Shown: positions 1-8,670 of the stretch, piece by piece
How positions within the stretch are numbered: position 1 is the first letter of the stretch
Layout: each line of letters starts with the position of its first letter
Source: JACMLC01 sp963720235
GTDB lineage: Bacteria; Acidobacteriota; Blastocatellia; Pyrinomonadales; Pyrinomonadaceae
DNA: 64,000 nucleotides
Reading direction: 5' to 3'
Assembly: GCA_963720235.1 (NCBI GenBank)
Contig: OY970389.1
Span: 1,116,001-1,180,000, forward strand
Notes under the pieces: generated by a model
Told to the model about the DNA's origin: nothing
Seen by the model: only the letters and a program-made list of their open reading frames with translations
Databases searched by the model: none
Made by a program: the position numbers and the translations under genes

Positions 1-148
1 GATAAACATGACCGTGCTAACTTGTCATCAAAGCGGACTCACTTTCCCCTTTCAGAATTGAGAAACCGCCACACAAATTAAATCCAGAGGCCGGAATCCA
101 TGACGGCCAACTCCTCAAAAAGCCGCAGAGTCGCAAGGGAGAAATGAG

Positions 149-2923
149 ATGAGAGAAAAGCTACTGGTCGGGATTGCGTTGCTGGCGATGATGTCTCTGG
201 CTCTTCCGGTGAACGTTGTGCTGGCCCAACAGAACAACGCGGCGAGCCTGTCAGGCGTCGTGCGAGATCAGGCCGGAGCAGTGATTAGCGAAGCCAGAGT
301 CTTGCTTGTTCATACGCAGCAAGCTGTCTTGAGCCGGACAACGACAGATGCCAATGGCCGCTTTAGTTTCGACAACATCTCGCCCGGCTCGTATGAAATC
401 AGAATCAGCCATGCAAGCTTTAGCACACAGCGCGTGCCTGTGCAGGTCAACAACGGCAGCAATCCAGAGGTCAGCGTCGAGCTAGAGATTGCTGCGCTCT
501 CGGATTATGTGACGGTCACGGCAGAGGCCGGACAGGTGCAGGACAAAGACAAGGTCGCGCAGCAGGTCAACGTGGTTTCAGAGGATGCACTGCGCATGCG
601 CACGACGGATGTGCTGGCACAGGTGGCAGATGAAGAAGTGGGCATCGCTTTGCAGCGCACCAGCCCGACCATCGGCGCAGTCGCCGTGCGCGGCCTGACC
701 GGAAAAAATGTCGCCACTTATGTTGACGGCGTGCGGTACACGACAGCCGCAGGCCGCGGCGGCATCAACACTTTCTTTAATTTGAACGAGCCGAGCAACC
801 TGCGCGCAGTCGAAGTCCTGCGTGGGCCAAACAGCGCGCAGTATGGCTCAGACTCTTTAGGCGGCACAGTCAGCCTTGTCTCGCGCACGCCGGTCTTTGG
901 CGGCGACACGCCGGAGTCGCATGGCGAACTCAACACCTTCTTCAACAGCGCGAATCTGGGTTTCGGCGGCAACACCTATTTCAGCTACGGCACGCGCCGC
1001 GTGGGCTTTTATGTCAACGCCGCCACGCGCCGCGTCAATAACCTGCGACCCGCAAACGGGATTGACAGCCATTCGTCCATCACACGCTTTCTCGGTCTGC
1101 CTTCAAATATTTTGGGCGAGCGTTTGACGGACACTGCGTTTACGCAATACGGTGGCACGTTCCATCTCAACTATGCGCCGCGAGACGACCAGCAGCTAAT
1201 CTTTCATTATCAGCGCAGCCATCAGGACGGCGGCAAGCGTTACGACCAGACGCTCGGCGGCGACGGCAATCTACAGTCAGACCTGCGCAATCTGATGCTG
1301 GATTTTTTCTACGCGCGCTATCTCAAACAGAAGGTCGGATTTTTTGACAACGGCTCGTTCACTTTCTCTTATAACAGCCAACGTGAAGAGCGCGTCAATC
1401 AGGGCGGGCAGGGAAATCCTTTCGGCGGCATCACGCACCAGTACGAGCGCACAAGCGTGGTCGGCTTCAGCTTCTTCTTAGACAAGCGTTTGAATGAGAG
1501 AAACACTTTTCTCTTCGGCGGAGATGCATACAAAGAGCGTGTCAAAGCTCCGGCCTACACTTTCTCTCCGACAAGCGGACTGTCCATAGCTTCGCGGCCA
1601 CGTGTGCCAGACCGCGCGCGGTATCTTTCTCTGGGGCTTTATGTGCAGGACGTGTTCGAGATTATTCCTGAAAGATGGCGTGTGAGCGGCGCGCTTCGTT
1701 ACAACGTCGCATCGTATCGCTCGCGTGCGGAGAACGCTGCTGTGGTTGGCGGCGTGCCGCTCTTCCCTGATGATAGCCTGCGCGTCTCCGACTTTTCGGG
1801 ACGCATCGGCACAGTCTTTTCGCCGACACGCGATTTTCATATTACTTTCAACTACAGTCGCGGTTTTCGCGCGCCGAATATCACAGATCTCGGCACGCTC
1901 GGCCTCACTGGAGACGGCTTTGAAACTGACTTCGCCACCTCAAGCGCGCTCGGCGGAACTATCGGCACGACGGCTGCCGCCAATGCAACCTCGACAGGCA
2001 TTCCCGTCGCGCAGCAACGCTCTGAGATTAGCAATAACTTTGACTTGGGCTTTCGCTTTCGACGCGGACGCTTTGACACAGACCTCACGGCCTTCCTGAT
2101 TGACATCAACGATTCGATTGTCAAACAGGCTCTCATTCTGCCAGCGGGCGCGGTGGGCCAATTCATTGGCGACCAGCAGATTATCAGTCAGAACTCCGGC
2201 GGCGCGGTCTTCGTCGCGCTTGCGCCGACAACTCCTGTGCTCGTCCGCGCAAACTTTACAGACGCCAGAATCTGGGGACTCGAATACACGCTCAACGCGC
2301 GGCTGAATAAAGATTGGTCGTTTGGCGGCAACTTCACACTGCTGCGCTCCGAAGACAAAGAGACGGGCGCGCCGCCGAATATAGAAGGAGGCACGCCGCC
2401 TTCCGCAGCTTTCCTCCGATTGCGCTATGAGCCGCTCGGACGGCGTTACTGGATAGAAGGCTATTCGACTCTTGCGACGAGACAGAACAGGCTTTCGACA
2501 TTAGACCTTAGCGACAGGCGAACGGGCGCGCCGCGCTCGCGCAATAACATACGCGACTTCTTTAGACGTGGCGCATGCATGCGCGGCCTCGTCGCGCCGG
2601 GGCCGGATGGAGTCTGTGGGACAAACGATGAAACAATTCTGCTCCTGACTGGCGAGACGCTCTTGCAGGTGCAGAATCGTCTGTTGCCTATCGGCTCTGT
2701 GATTAACGGAGTGCTGGTGGTGGACAATACGACATCTGTGCCGCTCTTCCGCTACCTGCCGGGCTATGGAATATTTAATGTGCGCGGCGGCTATCGCTTC
2801 AATGAAAGCTCTGAGTTCAGCGTGGATTTCGAGAACATAGGCGATAAGTCTTACCGCAATCCAAGCTGGGGCATAGATGGGCCGGGCCGCAGCTTAACCG
2901 TGCGCTATCGTTACCGGTTCTGA
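149..2923 (+). CDS. TonB-dependent outer-membrane receptor with N-terminal carboxypeptidase-regulatory-like domain
   Basis: 924 aa. A hydrophobic signal peptide (about residues 1-27, ending VLAQQ) is followed by a carboxypeptidase-regulatory-like beta-sandwich (about 30-115, SGVVRDQAGAVI...DANGRFSF), a TonB plug (about 130-250, with VLRGPNSAQYGSDSLGG) and a 22-strand-type barrel that ends in Phe (YRYRF), as outer-membrane barrels do. Family knowledge: such receptors import siderophores, haem, cobalamin or glycans using TonB energy. The plug/barrel style resembles haem and siderophore receptors, but the substrate cannot be read from the sequence. The start is supported by AAGGGAGAA 5-13 bases upstream. 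No transporter genes lie beside it; the gene ends at a large inverted repeat. Confidence 0.93.
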   Translation: MREKLLVGIALLAMMSLALPVNVVLAQQNNAASLSGVVRDQAGAVISEARVLLVHTQQAVLSRTTTDANGRFSFDNISPGSYEIRISHASFSTQRVPVQVNNGSNPEVSVELEIAALSDYVTVTAEAGQVQDKDKVAQQVNVVSEDALRMRTTDVLAQVADEEVGIALQRTSPTIGAVAVRGLTGKNVATYVDGVRYTTAAGRGGINTFFNLNEPSNLRAVEVLRGPNSAQYGSDSLGGTVSLVSRTPVFGGDTPESHGELNTFFNSANLGFGGNTYFSYGTRRVGFYVNAATRRVNNLRPANGIDSHSSITRFLGLPSNILGERLTDTAFTQYGGTFHLNYAPRDDQQLIFHYQRSHQDGGKRYDQTLGGDGNLQSDLRNLMLDFFYARYLKQKVGFFDNGSFTFSYNSQREERVNQGGQGNPFGGITHQYERTSVVGFSFFLDKRLNERNTFLFGGDAYKERVKAPAYTFSPTSGLSIASRPRVPDRARYLSLGLYVQDVFEIIPERWRVSGALRYNVASYRSRAENAAVVGGVPLFPDDSLRVSDFSGRIGTVFSPTRDFHITFNYSRGFRAPNITDLGTLGLTGDGFETDFATSSALGGTIGTTAAANATSTGIPVAQQRSEISNNFDLGFRFRRGRFDTDLTAFLIDINDSIVKQALILPAGAVGQFIGDQQIISQNSGGAVFVALAPTTPVLVRANFTDARIWGLEYTLNARLNKDWSFGGNFTLLRSEDKETGAPPNIEGGTPPSAAFLRLRYEPLGRRYWIEGYSTLATRQNRLSTLDLSDRRTGAPRSRNNIRDFFRRGACMRGLVAPGPDGVCGTNDETILLLTGETLLQVQNRLLPIGSVINGVLVVDNTTSVPLFRYLPGYGIFNVRGGYRFNESSEFSVDFENIGDKSYRNPSWGIDGPGRSLTVRYRYRF

Positions 2924-2931
2924 AAAGAAAG

Positions 2932-3051
2932 TTTCCCGCAAAGGCGCAAAGGCGCAAAGGAAAGACGCGAAGAAGAACAAGAGATTAAGATGAAAAACTC
3001 TCTTTGCTTTCCTTCGCGCCTTCTTTGCGTCTTTGCGCCTTTGCGGGAAAA
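2932..3051. repeat. Long imperfect inverted repeat of GCAAAGGCGCAAAG units
   Basis: The left arm (about 2932-2972) begins TTTCCCGCAAAGGCGCAAAG. The right arm (about 3005-3051) is its near-perfect complement, ending TTTGCGCCTTTGCGGGAAAA. Each arm contains several copies of a GCGCAAAG unit, so a stem of about 40 bp with a loop of about 30 bases can form. It sits just after the receptor stop codon and is followed by CCTTTTTTC, so it could end transcription from either side. Similar CGCAAAGGCGCAAAG elements are dispersed in many environmental bacterial genomes and are often mistranslated as AKTQR-containing peptides (recalled, not searched). Confidence 0.8.
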
Positions 3052-3067
3052 CCTTTTTTCGCTCTTC

Positions 3068-3400
3068 TTACCAACGCTTATCATAACGCGCCAGCCCTGC
3101 GCGCCAGCAGCCTTCGCCGATGATTGGAATCGAGCCATCGAATGAGAGCGGCGCATCGGGCGGGCGGCGCACGCGATAGGTATGGCCCGAAGGCGAAGCG
3201 ACAGAGAGTGTGATTTTGTCCAGCGTGATAGCGCACACAGTCGCCGTTCGCCAGTCTTTGCGACAACGCAGGATGAGACGCGCGCCGAGCGGCAATGAGA
3301 TAAGCGTCAAAGCTTTTTCTTCAACATTTAAAATATCAAGGCCGCCGTCGGGAGCAGTCAAAGCTCCCACATCCGGCGGCCTTTCGAGATTCGCGCTCAC
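3068..3400 (-). CDS. Small protein of unknown function downstream of the M50-like protein
   Basis: 110 aa, GTG start with a purine-rich GAGAAGAG just upstream. It follows the M50-like gene after 24 bases in the same direction, so the two are probably co-transcribed. I recognise no family. The sequence alternates short hydrophobic and basic stretches (LISLPLGARLILRCRKDWRTATV, then ITLSVASPSG), which fits a small beta-barrel fold such as a PilZ- or Sm-like domain, but that is only an impression. It has no signal peptide and no membrane segment. The long clean reading frame and operon position argue that it is real. Confidence 0.55.
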   Translation of the reverse strand: MSANLERPPDVGALTAPDGGLDILNVEEKALTLISLPLGARLILRCRKDWRTATVCAITLDKITLSVASPSGHTYRVRRPPDAPLSFDGSIPIIGEGCWRAGLARYDKRW

Positions 3401-3424
3401 GTCTCTTCTCTAATTCTTCTCTGA

Positions 3425-4228
3425 TTAAACTTCCATCGGGTCTTCAAACGGCAAGTCCTGTTGCGCCGCGCTCTTGCGCTGGCTGACTGCGTAAAAACGC
3501 ATCGCCATTGAGAGAATCAGAAACGACATGCCAATCCACAGCACAGCCCAGAACATCGCCGGAATGCCCGTCGCATTCGCCATGTTGGCTGCATCCGTGT
3601 GGACTTCCGGCCCGAAGGGCGACGAGAGAAAGAAGACAGTCTTCAAATCGAGCAGAGCATTGAGCACACATTGCACCGCGAGGAAGCTCAGGAAAAAAGT
3701 GGCAACACGCGGGCTGGCATACTTCGCAATCGCCACGAGGCCGAGCGTGATGATAATTCCCGCGACTAATGTGAATGGAATGCCTGTCAGATGAATCCCA
3801 GGCTCAAGCGTGTTGACCAGCGGCTTCCAGATGCCGAAGACGATTGTCAGGAAGGAGATAAAAACGGCTGAGCCGACGAGGACTGCGCGTGCCGCTACAG
3901 CTCTGCGAATCAGGAAGAGCAGCAGCGCGCCGTAAATCATCGCTCCGACATAACCCGCGCTGGAAATCATCGCTTGCGAGACAAGCCCGCCCTGCGTCGT
4001 CTGCGTCAGCCCGCTCGTGTCTGGCGAAACGCTGAGGCTCGCAACAGAGTTGCCTGTCAACACTGCGGCAAGCGCGTGTCCGCCTTCGTGTATGAAGGTG
4101 ACGAAGATGCGAAACGGGTAAGTCAGAATTTCTGCGAAGGGGATAAACCACAGCGCGATGGTAATGACGGCGGCGACGAGCAGCGTGCGTACCTGCGGGC
4201 GCGCATCTGCCGATATATTTATCTTCAT
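3425..4228 (-). CDS. M50B-like membrane metallopeptidase family protein
   Basis: 267 aa with about six hydrophobic segments. Residues 47-51 are HEGGH, which fits the HExxH zinc motif and lies at the start of a membrane segment as in site-2-protease relatives. The family (peptidase M50B-like) is mostly uncharacterised; a role in intramembrane cleavage is inference. A possible third ligand region, NALLDL, occurs in the second half. GGAGA lies upstream of the ATG at 4228. The tail (QRKSAAQQDLPFEDPMEV) is polar and likely cytoplasmic. The unknown protein at 3068-3400 follows it closely. It is not known whether the peptidase is active. Confidence 0.8.
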   Translation of the reverse strand: MKINISADARPQVRTLLVAAVITIALWFIPFAEILTYPFRIFVTFIHEGGHALAAVLTGNSVASLSVSPDTSGLTQTTQGGLVSQAMISSAGYVGAMIYGALLLFLIRRAVAARAVLVGSAVFISFLTIVFGIWKPLVNTLEPGIHLTGIPFTLVAGIIITLGLVAIAKYASPRVATFFLSFLAVQCVLNALLDLKTVFFLSSPFGPEVHTDAANMANATGIPAMFWAVLWIGMSFLILSMAMRFYAVSQRKSAAQQDLPFEDPMEV

Positions 4229-4345
4229 CTCAAAAAAATCTCCGCTCTCTCTAAAACTTCATATCTACTATGACCTGCTGCGCTTCATTGTACTTCAAAC
4301 GCAAGAGAAGGCAAAAGGGTTTACGCGGGGAAGCCGGGACAAGTT

Positions 4346-4834
4346 CTAACTTTTACCTTTTGCCTTTTGCCTTTCATACACGCCGGACTTGCCGCCCGTC
4401 TTGCGCTCTAAGCTGACATCCGTAATTGTCATAGCCTTATCGACGGCCTTGCACATATCGTAGATAGTCAGCGCAGCGACACTCACGGCTGTCAATGCTT
4501 CCATCTCTACGCCCGTCTGCGCTTCTGTCGAAACGGTTGCGACAAGATAGACGCCAGACTCTTCGAGCTTTGCGCGCACGTCTATGTGCGTGAGCGGGAG
4601 CGGGTGGCAGAGCGGAATCAAATCCGCAGTCCGTTTGGCAGCCATGATGCCGGCCAGCCGCGCAGTCTCCAAAGGATCGCCCTTCGGCGTCGTCTCCTCG
4701 CGCACAGCCCTCACAGTTTCAGGCGACATCAACACGCGCGCAGAAGCGACAGCCTCGCGCTTTGTGCTTTTCTTGCCGCTCGTATCAACCATCGCCACGC
4801 GGCCCTGCCGGTCTATATGAGAAAGTTTTTTCAT
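4346..4834 (-). CDS. moaC: Cyclic pyranopterin monophosphate synthase MoaC
   Basis: 162 aa, the usual length. It converts the cyclic dihydro-GTP product of MoaA to cyclic pyranopterin monophosphate, the first precursor of the molybdenum cofactor, in the cytoplasm. Family motifs are visible: LIPLCHPLPLTHID in the middle, then TGVEMEALTAVSVAALTIYD with MCKAVDK and a final ITDVSLERKTGGKSG. It starts 6 bases after the moeA stop codon, so moeA-moaC form an operon. The cofactor would serve molybdoenzymes such as the aldehyde oxidoreductase encoded at 33-37 kb. Confidence 0.96.
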   Translation of the reverse strand: MKKLSHIDRQGRVAMVDTSGKKSTKREAVASARVLMSPETVRAVREETTPKGDPLETARLAGIMAAKRTADLIPLCHPLPLTHIDVRAKLEESGVYLVATVSTEAQTGVEMEALTAVSVAALTIYDMCKAVDKAMTITDVSLERKTGGKSGVYERQKAKGKS

Positions 4835-4840
4835 AGAACT

Positions 4841-6049
4841 TCAAGCAGGCAGTCTCACGATTTTAACTACCGTTCCTGCCTCCAACATTTTCACTCCCTG
4901 CGGAACATTGATTAATGCCGTCGCTCTTGTGAAAGCGACAAAATCTGATGAGCCGCCCCATTTAAGCGGCTCTGCGAGAAGCTGTCCCGCTTCGTTTGTG
5001 TCGAGCCGCGCCGGAAGATAACTCTCACGCTCGATGGCTCCTTTGACAGAGCGCGCAAGCATTGCATGCTCTTCGACCAGAGCGGCCTCGCGCGCTCCCT
5101 GCATCGCGCGCAAGGCTGTGCGCGAAAAAAGATTGAAGGTCACGGAGACAGAGACAGGATTTCCCGGCAGGCCGAAGATTAGAGTTTCTCCGAGACGCGC
5201 AAAGACAGTCGGCTTGCCGGGCCTGAGGCTCACGCGCTCAAAAAATATCTCCGCATCAAGAGCGCGCAAAGCAGCCTTCGTAAAATCATAAACTCCCATC
5301 GAGACGCCGCCCGAAAGGATGAGAACGTCTGAACGTGTCGCTGCTTCAGCAATCTCTCGCTGCAACAACTCCTGCTCGTCGCCCGCGAGCGGAAGCCGTT
5401 CGACATGCGCGCAAGCCTGCGCGGCATAAGCTCCCAATGAATAACTGTTTGAATCGCGTATCTGGTCCAATCCGGGCTGCTCGTCAACCGCGACAAGCTC
5501 TGTGCCAGTCGCCAGCACAGCGACGCGCGGGCGTTGGCCCACCAAAACTTTCCCGTAGCCGAATGATGCAAGCGCGGCCATCATCGCGGCGTTGATTTCT
5601 TCTCCGGCCTCTAAGACTATCGCGCCTGCTCTGACCTCGCTCGACTGCGGCACGATAAACTGTCCGATGGTCGTCGCTCTTTCAATCAAGACAGACATGC
5701 CATCATCCGTCTCTTTTGTGACTTCGACCTGCTGCACGCTGTCGGCTCCGTCTGGCACGGGCGCGCCGGTCATAATTCTGACGGCCTCGCCCTCTTTCAG
5801 TTCGTGATGCCAGCCCTGTCCTGCGGCGGCTTCGCCGACAATGCGAAGACGCGCAGGCACGCTCGCCACATCCTTTGAACGCAGAGCGAATCCATCCATC
5901 TGTGCTCGATTGAACGGAGGCAAATCCGTATCCGCGAAAACATCTTCCGCAAGGATGCGGCCCAGCGCATCTGGCAGCGAGACGCGCTCAGGCTCAAGCA
6001 TGTGCGTCTCACGTTTGATAATCGCGATGGCTTCGGCGACGGAAATCAT
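4841..6049 (-). CDS. moeA: Molybdopterin molybdenumtransferase MoeA
   Basis: About 402 aa from the ATG at 6047-6049 (MISVAEAIAIIKRE). The frame stays open to a TTG at 6073, but that start looks worse because the family normally begins with this VAEA-type segment. MoeA inserts molybdate into adenylylated molybdopterin. Visible signatures are PPFNRAQMDGFALRS near residue 50, a TGAPVPDGAD loop, the MoCF-type SGGVSMGVYDF loop, and FGLPGNPVSVSVTF. It is the first gene of the moeA-moaC operon and is divergent from the secreted protein at 6134; the 84-bp gap probably holds both promoters. Confidence 0.95.
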   Translation of the reverse strand: MISVAEAIAIIKRETHMLEPERVSLPDALGRILAEDVFADTDLPPFNRAQMDGFALRSKDVASVPARLRIVGEAAAGQGWHHELKEGEAVRIMTGAPVPDGADSVQQVEVTKETDDGMSVLIERATTIGQFIVPQSSEVRAGAIVLEAGEEINAAMMAALASFGYGKVLVGQRPRVAVLATGTELVAVDEQPGLDQIRDSNSYSLGAYAAQACAHVERLPLAGDEQELLQREIAEAATRSDVLILSGGVSMGVYDFTKAALRALDAEIFFERVSLRPGKPTVFARLGETLIFGLPGNPVSVSVTFNLFSRTALRAMQGAREAALVEEHAMLARSVKGAIERESYLPARLDTNEAGQLLAEPLKWGGSSDFVAFTRATALINVPQGVKMLEAGTVVKIVRLPA

Positions 6050-6133
6050 TAGACAATTAAAAGCTGTGTGCAATCCAGCAAGTTGATATGCAGCGGCGCG
6101 TGGGCTACTCTTATCTATCGGAGGAGCATAAAC

Positions 6134-6748
6134 ATGAAGAACCTGTTGCGCAAGATGATAATCGCGTGCCTGGCGGCCTCGGCACTTTTAATAGGCGAGA
6201 CTGCTCTGGCCCAATCCTCCCCCGAAACAGAGCTTCCCAAAATCGAGGAGGCTAAAAACATTGGCATCTCTTTCAACCTCAAAGGCGCGGGCCAAATCCT
6301 CGCCGCAGATAGAGAAGGCAAAGTTCATCAGTATCTGGAAATCTGGGAAGACGATAAAAAGTCTCCAAACGTCGTGACCTATATACTGGTCGGCGGCGGC
6401 AAAACTTTTACAGCGACCTGGGGACGCGGGCCGGTCAATAGTTCCGCCTTTCGCTGCAAGGCCGAGACAGTTCCGCAGTTTGGCGAAAAGGCTGTGTGGG
6501 TCGCGACCTCTTCGGGCGGCGTCCTGAGTTTTACGGAGATAGATGACAAAGACATCAAAGGATTATTCACCAACGTGATACAGGCCCGGCGAGACTTTGA
6601 CCGCGAAGTCGGCGGCTGGAATCAACGCCGCATGGCTAACACGCCGGAGCAAAACATTCTGACTTTCTTAAAAGAGAAGAACCGCAAGAAGTGGCTCGAA
6701 CTCGGCTGGCTGCGGTCTGCGACAACCTGCGTTCGGCATTTCTCTTAA
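6134..6748 (+). CDS. Exported protein of unknown function
   Basis: 204 aa from the ATG at 6134, which has GGAGGAG 8 bases upstream. The frame runs further upstream, but the start chosen gives a clean signal peptide (MKNLLRKMIIACLAASALLIGETALAQ as n-, h- and c-regions), so it is likely periplasmic. The mature part has regular beta-like stretches (VVTYILVGGGKTFTATWGRG, then EKAVWVATSSGGVLSFTEI) and a single Cys in each half (FRCKAE and TTCVRHFS). No family is recognised. Another small exported protein follows on the same strand, so a shared transcript is possible. Confidence 0.6.
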   Translation: MKNLLRKMIIACLAASALLIGETALAQSSPETELPKIEEAKNIGISFNLKGAGQILAADREGKVHQYLEIWEDDKKSPNVVTYILVGGGKTFTATWGRGPVNSSAFRCKAETVPQFGEKAVWVATSSGGVLSFTEIDDKDIKGLFTNVIQARRDFDREVGGWNQRRMANTPEQNILTFLKEKNRKKWLELGWLRSATTCVRHFS

Positions 6749-6900
6749 AGGACAGAGAGTTAAGCTTTGCCCTTATTTCCTCTTTCAAAATATCTCTCAT
6801 TGCTTGTTGTGTCTTTAAAAGTGTACTATCCGAAGTGTCGAACGAAAGCTCCCCTCGACAATCAATCGTTAGAAAATCAACTAAACAGGAGAACCCCGTT

Positions 6901-7263
6901 TTGCGTTATCTGAAAAATTTCAAGACCGTTACACTGCTGACCTTCGCGCTCGTCTGCATGAGCTTTGCCGTCAACTACGCACAGGCTCACAAGGCAACCA
7001 CAGTCGAGTACACATACAAGGTGCACAACAAAAGCAAGAGCACAATCACCGCGCTGATGGCTTCCGAAGACGGCAAGACCTACGGCACATTTGATATTGG
7101 CAAGGGTATCGCTCCCGGCCAAATCGTCACGCTCGTCTGGGACAAATCAACCGACGAAGGCAACTGTGAACAATGGATTAAAGCGAAGTTTGCAGACGGC
7201 GGAGTCTCGCCCGCAGCAAAGTTCGATTTCTGTGAAGAAGACCTCGTGCTGGAATTTCAGTAA
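6901..7263 (+). CDS. Small exported protein of unknown function
   Basis: 120 aa from a TTG start at 6901, chosen because AGGAG ends 9 bases before it and because it leaves a textbook signal peptide (RYLKNFKTVTLLTFALVCMSFAVNYAQA). The frame is open about 210 bases further upstream but those residues are not typical coding sequence. The mature part of about 90 residues has a beta-sandwich look (TTVEYTYKVHNKSKSTITAL, FDIGKGIAPGQIVTLVWDKS) and two Cys (EGNCEQW and FDFCEED) that could form a disulfide in the periplasm. No family is recognised. A strong terminator follows. Confidence 0.65.
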   Translation: MRYLKNFKTVTLLTFALVCMSFAVNYAQAHKATTVEYTYKVHNKSKSTITALMASEDGKTYGTFDIGKGIAPGQIVTLVWDKSTDEGNCEQWIKAKFADGGVSPAAKFDFCEEDLVLEFQ

Positions 7264-7291
7264 TCATCCGTCCCATTGAGGACGCCAAACA

Positions 7292-7338
7292 AAAATGGGT
7301 GCAGAGCTAAACTATAGCTTCTGCACCCATTCTTTTTT
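7292..7338 (+). terminator. Rho-independent terminator
   Basis: AATGGGTGCAGA-GCTA pairs with TAGCTTCTGCACCCATT (one bulge), followed by TCTTTTTTT. It lies about 30 bases after the stop at 7263 and ends the transcript of the small exported protein. Confidence 0.9.
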
Positions 7339-7493
7339 TACCACCAAAAGCGGCGGAGCCAGCTTGGGAAATTCTCACGCCCGGAAACGGACGCATAACA
7401 ACTCATCCAACTCGACCGCCCTTAGCTTGCCTTTCATGATTGTTTTCTGGTTTCATCCGACTTGTCGCTATTGTCACACATGAGGTGGTCTGA

Positions 7494-8609
7494 GTGAATT
7501 TTATCAAAGTTTCCATCATTCGCTCCGCACAATTAACTCTCGCGTATGCTCTTCTCTGCTGTAGCAGCTTCGCTCAAATCAGCGTGCCGGATAAGGTTGT
7601 TGCCCTCAAGGCTGAAGAATATCTTGACGCTCTCACGCGGGATGAACAGTTCAGCGGCGCGATACTGTTAGCGCGCAATGGCAAGGTGCTGTTGAGTAAG
7701 GGTTATGGTATGGCTAATCGGGAGCACTTGATACCAAACACTCCGCAGACCAGGTATCGCATCGCCTCTATCACCAAAGAGTTTACGGCGACAGCCATCA
7801 TGATGCTGCAAGAGAGAGGCAAGCTGGATGTTCACGACTCGATTTGCAAGTACGTGCCGGAATGCCTTCCGAGCTGGCGTCCAATCACACTCCATCATCT
7901 CTTGAATCACACCTCAGGCATTCCAGAGTTCTATCAATCTTTCAAGGACATTGATTCCATTAGAAGGACTCCGACAACTATTGCCAAGACCGTTGAGCGC
8001 GCCAGAGCGGTCTCTCCGGCATTCACACCGGGCGAGAAGGTCAGCTATAGCTCACAAGGCTATATGCTGTTGGGCTATGTGATTGAAAGGACATCCGGCG
8101 ACACTTATGAGAACTTCCTGAGGAAGAATATTTTCGAGCCGCTGAAAATGACCGACACGGGCTTAGAGAGTCAGAAGGCGATTTTAAAGCGACGCGCCTC
8201 CGGTTACACACGCGACAAAGACAAAAGCATAATCAACGCTCCTTTTTACGATCTCAGTTATATCTCTGCGGGCGGCGGTCTTTACTCCACCGTCTGGAAC
8301 CTGTACCTGTGGGAACAGGCTCTTTATACAGAGAGGCTTTTGAAGCAAGGCTCGCTGACCGCGATGTTCACGCCGGGGTTGGAAAACTACGGCTACGCAT
8401 GGGAAATATCGCGCAGGCATAATCGCCAAATCATCCGTGCTGACGGCAGATCATTCGGTTTCTCCACCTCTCTCGCACGCTACCCGGATGAGAAGGTGAC
8501 TATCATCGTCTTGAGTAATATAGAGACCGCTGGAGCAGACAAAATCGCAGATGTCTTGGCCGCAATTATCTTCGGAGAGCGGCGCGAAGACCTTGACCAC
8601 AAGGAATGA
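7494..8609 (+). CDS. Exported beta-lactamase-fold serine hydrolase (class C / PBP-like)
   Basis: 371 aa, GTG start with GAGGTGG 5 bases upstream, and a signal peptide ending SSFAQ. The fold is the class C beta-lactamase / D-Ala-D-Ala carboxypeptidase / esterase family. The nucleophile motif is SITK at residues 92-95. The second motif is Y185-SS rather than the usual YxN, so the Asn is missing. The third motif near the C-terminus (RADGRSFGFSTSL) is not a clear KTG/HTG. LLNHTSGIPEFY is a family hallmark. Family members include peptidases, esterases and resistance enzymes; beta-lactam hydrolysis cannot be assumed. A second, larger member follows. Confidence 0.88.
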   Translation: MNFIKVSIIRSAQLTLAYALLCCSSFAQISVPDKVVALKAEEYLDALTRDEQFSGAILLARNGKVLLSKGYGMANREHLIPNTPQTRYRIASITKEFTATAIMMLQERGKLDVHDSICKYVPECLPSWRPITLHHLLNHTSGIPEFYQSFKDIDSIRRTPTTIAKTVERARAVSPAFTPGEKVSYSSQGYMLLGYVIERTSGDTYENFLRKNIFEPLKMTDTGLESQKAILKRRASGYTRDKDKSIINAPFYDLSYISAGGGLYSTVWNLYLWEQALYTERLLKQGSLTAMFTPGLENYGYAWEISRRHNRQIIRADGRSFGFSTSLARYPDEKVTIIVLSNIETAGADKIADVLAAIIFGERREDLDHKE

Positions 8610-8670
8610 GAAACAGTCTTAACGCTTCTCAAGCAAAGTTGACAGAGGTGTGAGGCTGAAGGAGGTCAGC

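Noticed and set aside
1..148. Sequence before the first gene
   Set aside because: No RNA gene, terminator or ORF is convincing; only the SD of the TonB receptor is supported.
2911..3156. Minus-strand frame with AKTQR-type residues
   Set aside because: It is a translation of the inverted repeat, not a gene.
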